DNA of 64,000 nt from Cycas panzhihuaensis (lineage: Eukaryota; Cycadophyta), in assembly GCA_023213395.1 (NCBI GenBank), contig CM041465.1, positions 84,823,741-84,887,740 of the forward strand, given 5' to 3'. A model generated the notes under the pieces. The model saw nothing but the letters and a program-made list of their open reading frames with translations. It ran no database searches and had not been told where the DNA came from. The position numbers and the translations under genes are program-made. This document shows positions 59,568 to 64,000 of the stretch, piece by piece (the stretch's first letter is position 1; each line of letters starts with the position of its first letter).

Positions 59568-60145
59568 GAGTAGCAGAGGTGCAAAGGCTGGTCGAGACCA
59601 TGGTGAGGGAGATGTTCCCTCAGGTCTACACAGAGGGGCAACCGCCCATCCAGGTAGAGGATGCGCCCAGATCGACATGAGCCTACATGCAGGCATTTGC
59701 CCCATTGGCGAGAGCGAGAGACATCTGGGCTGCAGAGACCCAGGACCACATGGCATTCCGGGGGCAGCTACAGCGAGAGCTCGACATGACTAGGGGCAAG
59801 CAGGACAAGCTGCGCGGACGGGTCCAGGCCTTAGAGACACAGAGCGGGCTAGGGGGAGATGCGGGGAGCAAAGACCGTGACACAGCCCCAGAGGAGCGCC
59901 TTAAGGCATCGGAGGAGAAGTTCAGAGCCATAGAGGAGGGACTCCGAGGCGAGAGGGATCGCATCCAGGTCCGCTACGACCAGCTGGTGGCGCAGGTGGT
60001 CTCGAGGTCGAGCAGGAGCTGGACCCATACCCAGACAGTGGCTACGACCCCGAGACGGCCTCGGGACGAGGAGAGCGAGGCAGCCTCACCTGAGGCCTGT
60101 GAGGAGCCTCGCAGGGATGTGGTCCCCAAGAGAGGGATCACATAG
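59568..60145 (+). pseudogene. Gypsy C opposite-strand gene, exon 3
   Basis: VAEVQRLVETMVREMFPQV, then a TGA at about 59679 where B has Gly, then 59687-60145 open with RARDIWAAETQDHMAFRGQL, KASEEKFRAIEEGLRGERDR. The basic tail has diverged ([17 protein letters not shown]). Same coiled-coil region as A and B. Confidence 0.65.
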
Positions 60146-60308
60146 ACTGGGGGATGGGACCCTGTGGTCGACAAGAGTAGATGAGATGCACATATGATTT
60201 TGATGGGAAAGCGCGGGCCTCCAGGGGGTCATATGTAGACTCACATGATTGTACCCCCCCTACAAGGATCCCGGCTTCCCACATGTACGACGTACTATGA
60301 CACTTTAG

Positions 60309-60330
60309 TATATATATATATATATATATA
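60309..60330. repeat. (TA)n microsatellite in gypsy C
   Basis: About 11 units, at the position of the 98 bp repeat in B. Confidence 0.9.
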
Positions 60331-60898
60331 CATGGGGTAATTGGAACCCCACTTTATCATGAAATGGCGTGTATCATGTATGGTAGAGATAGCACATATG
60401 ATTTACTTTGTATGATGAATATTTTTGTATGTTGCAAATGTTTATATGTTGTAAGTGTAAATATGTTGTAAATGTAAATATGTAGATTTTTGTTGTTAAT
60501 ATTTTGTTGTAATATGCATGTGTTTCCTTCCATGTATGGCTATATGTCTAACAGAAGCACACATGTCCACCGTAAACAGAGGTGATTGAGAGGTGTGAGG
60601 TTAGAAATAGAGCGACATGCACGTCCACAGGGGAGCATAGCGGAATATGCGAAGGAAGCGACAGGCACGAGAGGGGAGTGACGATACCCCACAGTGTCAT
60701 CCTAGTTGGGGGATGCCTAAATAGGAGGACAAAGGTTCCCAAGAGCACACGGGAACGGGGGTTCCGCAGGAGGACCCGGAAGAAGAAGCGAAAATCCACC
60801 TTAAATTGCCATTCAACCCGTGGTTGGGAGGAATGGAAATAATTTAAAATGGTAGTTTAGGCTCGTTTCGGAGCATGGCGAAGAAAAGAGCGAAAAGA

Positions 60899-61620
60899 TC
60901 ACGCGTAAAATTTCTTGAGGAACTTTCCGTTGACCACTTTCTCAAATTCCAAGCCGTCTAAGGTGGCGATCCTGTATGCGCCGTTATCGAGGCTTTCGAG
61001 AACAACAAAGGGGCCTACCCACTTGGGCCCAAATTTGGCCAAGCGATCGTAAAGATACTCCAATTTGAGGACGTGGTCCCCGGGACACAAAGGACGAGCA
61101 CGAAGACGTTTGTCGTGTATCCTTTGCAAGCGGGCTTTCGAAGCGAGGTTCGTTTGATAAGCCGTTAAGCGCTTCTCATCCAGGGCTTCGAGGTCCAGGA
61201 GGCAGGCTTGGCGAATAGACTCCTCGTCAATGAGGCCTCAAAGGGAAACCCAAAGAGAAGGGATCTCCACTTCCAATGGGAGTATCGCCTGCCCGTGAGA
61301 CTAGACTAACGAGAATGGGGTCATTCCGGTAGCCATGCGGATGGAAGTGCAATAAGCCCATAGAGCGGAAGGGAGTTGGATATGCCAGTCTCTTTGAGAC
61401 TGGGAGGCGGTTTTCTTCAAGATGCCAACGAGCGTTTTGTTGAAAGATTCAACTTGCCCGTTCGCTTGGGGGTAATAAGGGGATGACATCTTGTATGAGA
61501 TCTTGAATTTCTTGCATAATTCATCCATTTCCTTATTACAGAAGGAAGTTCCATTATCCGTAATTAGGACATCTGGAATTTCGAAACGACAGATAATATG
61601 CTGGTAGATGAAGGTGGCTA
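60899..61620 (-). pseudogene. pol: Gypsy C pol end: integrase C-terminal half
   Basis: 61301-61528 has YYPQANGQVESFNKTLVGIL with the catalytic Glu and ALWAYCTSIRMATGMTPFSL. 60899-61129 has the C-terminal RLRARPLCPGDHVLKLEYLY and FLKKFYA end, with a short frameshifted gap between them. Homology to B ends at 61620 in the sequence for the core domain. Confidence 0.85.
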
Positions 61621-62722
61621 GTTATGTTCTAATAAAGTATCAAGGGTTTATGTTATTTTGATGAGGAAATAGATCATTTTTTCCCCATATTTCATTTGTG
61701 TTTGGCTTTGTTGGTGATTGTATATGATAGATTAGTAAGATGGAAACCTGTAGAGGTAAGTTGATGTTGTTGGGTATCTATTATAGTGTTTAACAAAGTA
61801 TTGGGTAAATTAACTATATGTTGGATGAGTTTGAAGTACATTAGGTGCCTTCCAATATATTAAAAGTGTTGTTGAGCATGCTTTTAAGAATGGCAATGTG
61901 TTCGTGAGGTTTAGATCTTTAACTCTAAAGCTTGCAGATCTAAAATCTATGGAAAAATGACGAAGGAGCACCATTTTTACCCTCATGGGTTGCATGGAGA
62001 TGAAAATAATAAATGATAAGTTTGATTAATATTGTTTCATAATCTAAAGTCTAAAACATTATAAAGTGATATTAAAATATTTTAAACTTTGTTGTGAAGT
62101 TCTTTCAGCACCCAAGAGATCTTATAGATGATCAAGAGCCAATATGTTAAGGAGATACATGCTTATTTTTCACCTTCTTTTATTTTTCAAGTACCTATGA
62201 TCATGAAAATAGCTATATATCTCTCATACATTATCGAAATTGAGTGTCATCAATTATATTATGAAGTTAACTTATGAATCTTTCCAACAAGTAGTCATAT
62301 GATATGCTTTTAGGATATTTTAAGGTAGTTTTAATGGTATAAAATTTAGACTTTAATTTGATAGGGTACTAAAATTGAGCCTATGCCTAGAAAAAGAGGT
62401 GTCTTTTCACATATTTTTGCTCAAACAACCATTTTTATAGGTTTGTTCTATGGTGTAATAGATGGGGCTAATGGTTGTTAGCTTGATTTTTCTCTTAGAG
62501 GTGTGGTCTCAACTAGAAGAGTTAGAAATAAGTAAAATGGAAGCAAATGAAAGATTCTTAGTAAACAAATATTACTGAACCATATATGAAAGGTCCATTC
62601 TAAAGGACTACCAAGTGCAACAACTAGTTACCAATGTGCTCTAGTAGATGTTTGGCTTTTACATAAACTCACAATCAAATTTGAAATAACTATGTGACAT
62701 GGATTAAACATTAAGATGAGAA
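61621..62722 (+). other. AT-rich sequence right of the gypsy nest
   Basis: No domain recognised. It ends in ATTAAGATGAGA (62711-62722), a purine-rich tract before TGTTAGG, as at the end of a copia interior. It may be the remaining interior of element H. Confidence 0.35.
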
Positions 62723-63191
62723 TGTTAGGTAATGTTAACCTATGGGAATATTAAATTATTATAATTACCCCTTTGATGTGTATTAGGGGGCTATGGTATA
62801 CTAACTTCTTTATCTAATTGGTCATTGATTAACCAAATGGCTTTTGGATTATGATTTGATAGCTAGGTGGTGATATTTACTATAACTATATATTGGTTTG
62901 ATATAATATAATTAGAAATGGTCATTTCCTATAAGTATCTTGTGTTATGTATTTGTACATATTATTCTTTATTCGTTTCACTTATTTAGCATTAATCTCA
63001 TAATCTAATATAATCCTAGTCCTATGTTGGTGTATATATATATGTATATATATATGTATATATATGTATATATATATGTATATATATGTATATATATATG
63101 TATATATATGTATATATATATGTATATATATGTATATAGATATGTATATATCTATATATATCTATATACATATGTATATATATATATATAC

Positions 63192-63239
<48 letters not shown>

Positions 63240-63296
63240 GTATATATATATATGTATATATATATGTATATCTATATGTATATATACATACATATG

Positions 63297-63351
<55 letters not shown>

Positions 63352-63353
63352 AT

Positions 63354-63390
<37 letters not shown>
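62723..63390 (+). repeat. H-like LTR with internal microsatellite
   Basis: Starts TGTTAGGTAATG after a purine tract and resembles the H 5' LTR around 16790-17040 (for example 'aaattattataa', 'ctatggtata', 'agaaatggtcat', 'tgtgttatgtatt'). The end is obscured by the repeat at 63031-63390. A TGGTATTAGAG follows at 63394, which would be a primer site if this were a 5' LTR. Confidence 0.45.
63031..63390. repeat. Compound microsatellite: TATATG-type repeats, (TG)n and (CA)n
   Basis: About 275 bp of TATATATG variants, then GTGTGT for about 40 bp (63307-63347), then ACACAC for about 25 bp (63354-63378), then a short AT run. Reading frames of Tyr/Ile/Cys/Val/His here are artefacts. Confidence 0.95.
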
Positions 63391-63885
63391 GTTTGGTATT
63401 AGAGTTATTTATATGCATGTTTTATTTTTCTTCATATTCAATGAGATCCTCATCTTTCAAACTTTGGGGACTCAGTATCTTAGGAGAGGGGCCCTGTTAC
63501 ATAACCACCTGTTGATAGTAGAATGACATTACTGACTCATGTGATCAAAATGAATGATGGTTAGTACTATTTATCAACTTGTGTATGTGGGCCAATTATA
63601 TCCACCAATAGAAGTGGAGGTTGTATGTCCCACTAATAGCATTCTCTGAGAAATGGCTACTCTTCCCTATTTAAGGGTCAATAATTATAAAGGAGATTTA
63701 TGTTATAAGTTTATTATAATAGCATATTGTTAGTATGTCTTTTCAACATTCTTTCAATATACTTTGAGTTCTCTTTATAATATTGATGCTTATAATTCAA
63801 TAAAAGGAGATCATTTGTGTCCCATCTAGTGCCTTTGAGTTATTTATTTACTTCTTTATACTGTAAAGCAAGGTGAAATCTATTC
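63391..63885. other. AT-rich sequence with a possible LTR start
   Basis: GGAGAGGGGCCC followed by TGTTACATAACC at about 63486-63508 looks like a purine tract plus LTR start on the plus strand. 'cctatttaagg' (63668) could be its TATA region. No second copy in the window, so this stays weak. Confidence 0.3.
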
Positions 63886-63889
63886 AATC

Positions 63890-64000
63890 AATGAACTCCT
63901 TAAGTAAGATATGAAGTGATGGAATCTCAACTTCTTATGGGAGCATAATCTTCGTGCTATAAGTAAGAGAGAAGGGAGTCATCCCCATGGCATTATAGAT
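63890..64000 (-). pseudogene. pol: Edge of another gypsy integrase (partial)
   Basis: The minus strand from the window end reads IYNAMGMTPFSLTYSTKIML, stop, EVEIPSLHILLKEFI. This matches the conserved ATGMTPFSLVYG...VEIPSL block of gypsy integrases. It is AT-richer and clearly different from A, B and C, so it belongs to another family. Continues beyond the window. Confidence 0.7.

Overview
This window looks like intergenic nuclear DNA of a large, repeat-rich plant genome. I found no host gene, rRNA, tRNA or CRISPR array that I can support. Almost everything recognisable is an LTR retrotransposon: AT-rich Ty1/copia elements in the outer parts and a GC-richer, very large Ty3/gypsy family in the middle. 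The plant assignment rests on the copia families (tRNA-Met-type primer sites, plant-type LTRs), on a Tat-like gypsy family with dual RNase H, and on a plant mobile domain (PMD) reading frame. Species cannot be told; a gymnosperm-sized genome is only a guess.

Layout. 1-1945: truncated minus-strand copia (F) with one clear LTR. 3167-9398: full-length decayed minus-strand copia (E), target duplication ATCTA. 10703-10928: orphan LTR with primer site. 11254-16737: full-length decayed plus-strand copia (D), target duplication TAAAA. About 16770-22415: a 5' LTR of an old element (H), interrupted by a full-length minus-strand copia (G, 17083-22389, target duplication AATAT). 23177-61620: a nest of three copies of one gypsy family. 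C (oldest, minus, truncated at 61620) carries B inside its 3' LTR (minus, 24076-55611, target duplication ATGAG). B carries A inside its own 3' LTR (plus, 24858-41371, target duplication GACAC). 61621-64000: AT-rich sequence, a second H-like LTR, a compound microsatellite and the edge of another gypsy integrase.

The gypsy family is the interesting part. Element A is about 16.5 kb with 2.6 kb LTRs. It has gag with a CX2HX4HX4C knuckle, protease, RT, a gypsy RNase H lacking its first catalytic Asp, and integrase. Downstream of pol it has two more modules. One is a gene on the opposite strand whose structure can be read in all three copies: a TATA box, an eight-codon first exon, a GT-AG intron, a PMD plus acidic exon, a second GT-AG intron in phase, and a coiled-coil exon with a basic tail. 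The other is a free-standing second RNase H (archaeal-type aRNH) just before the 3' LTR, preceded by a conserved splice-acceptor-like site. It is intact with D/E/D/D in copy C. The two modules diverge from a shared region of about 0.7 kb.

Every copy here is disabled by stop codons, frameshifts and deletions: B lost protease, C lost the PMD core, B carries RT and aRNH active-site changes. Most damage is C-to-T or G-to-A, as expected for old methylated repeats. The window therefore shows the design of an element family rather than a working element.
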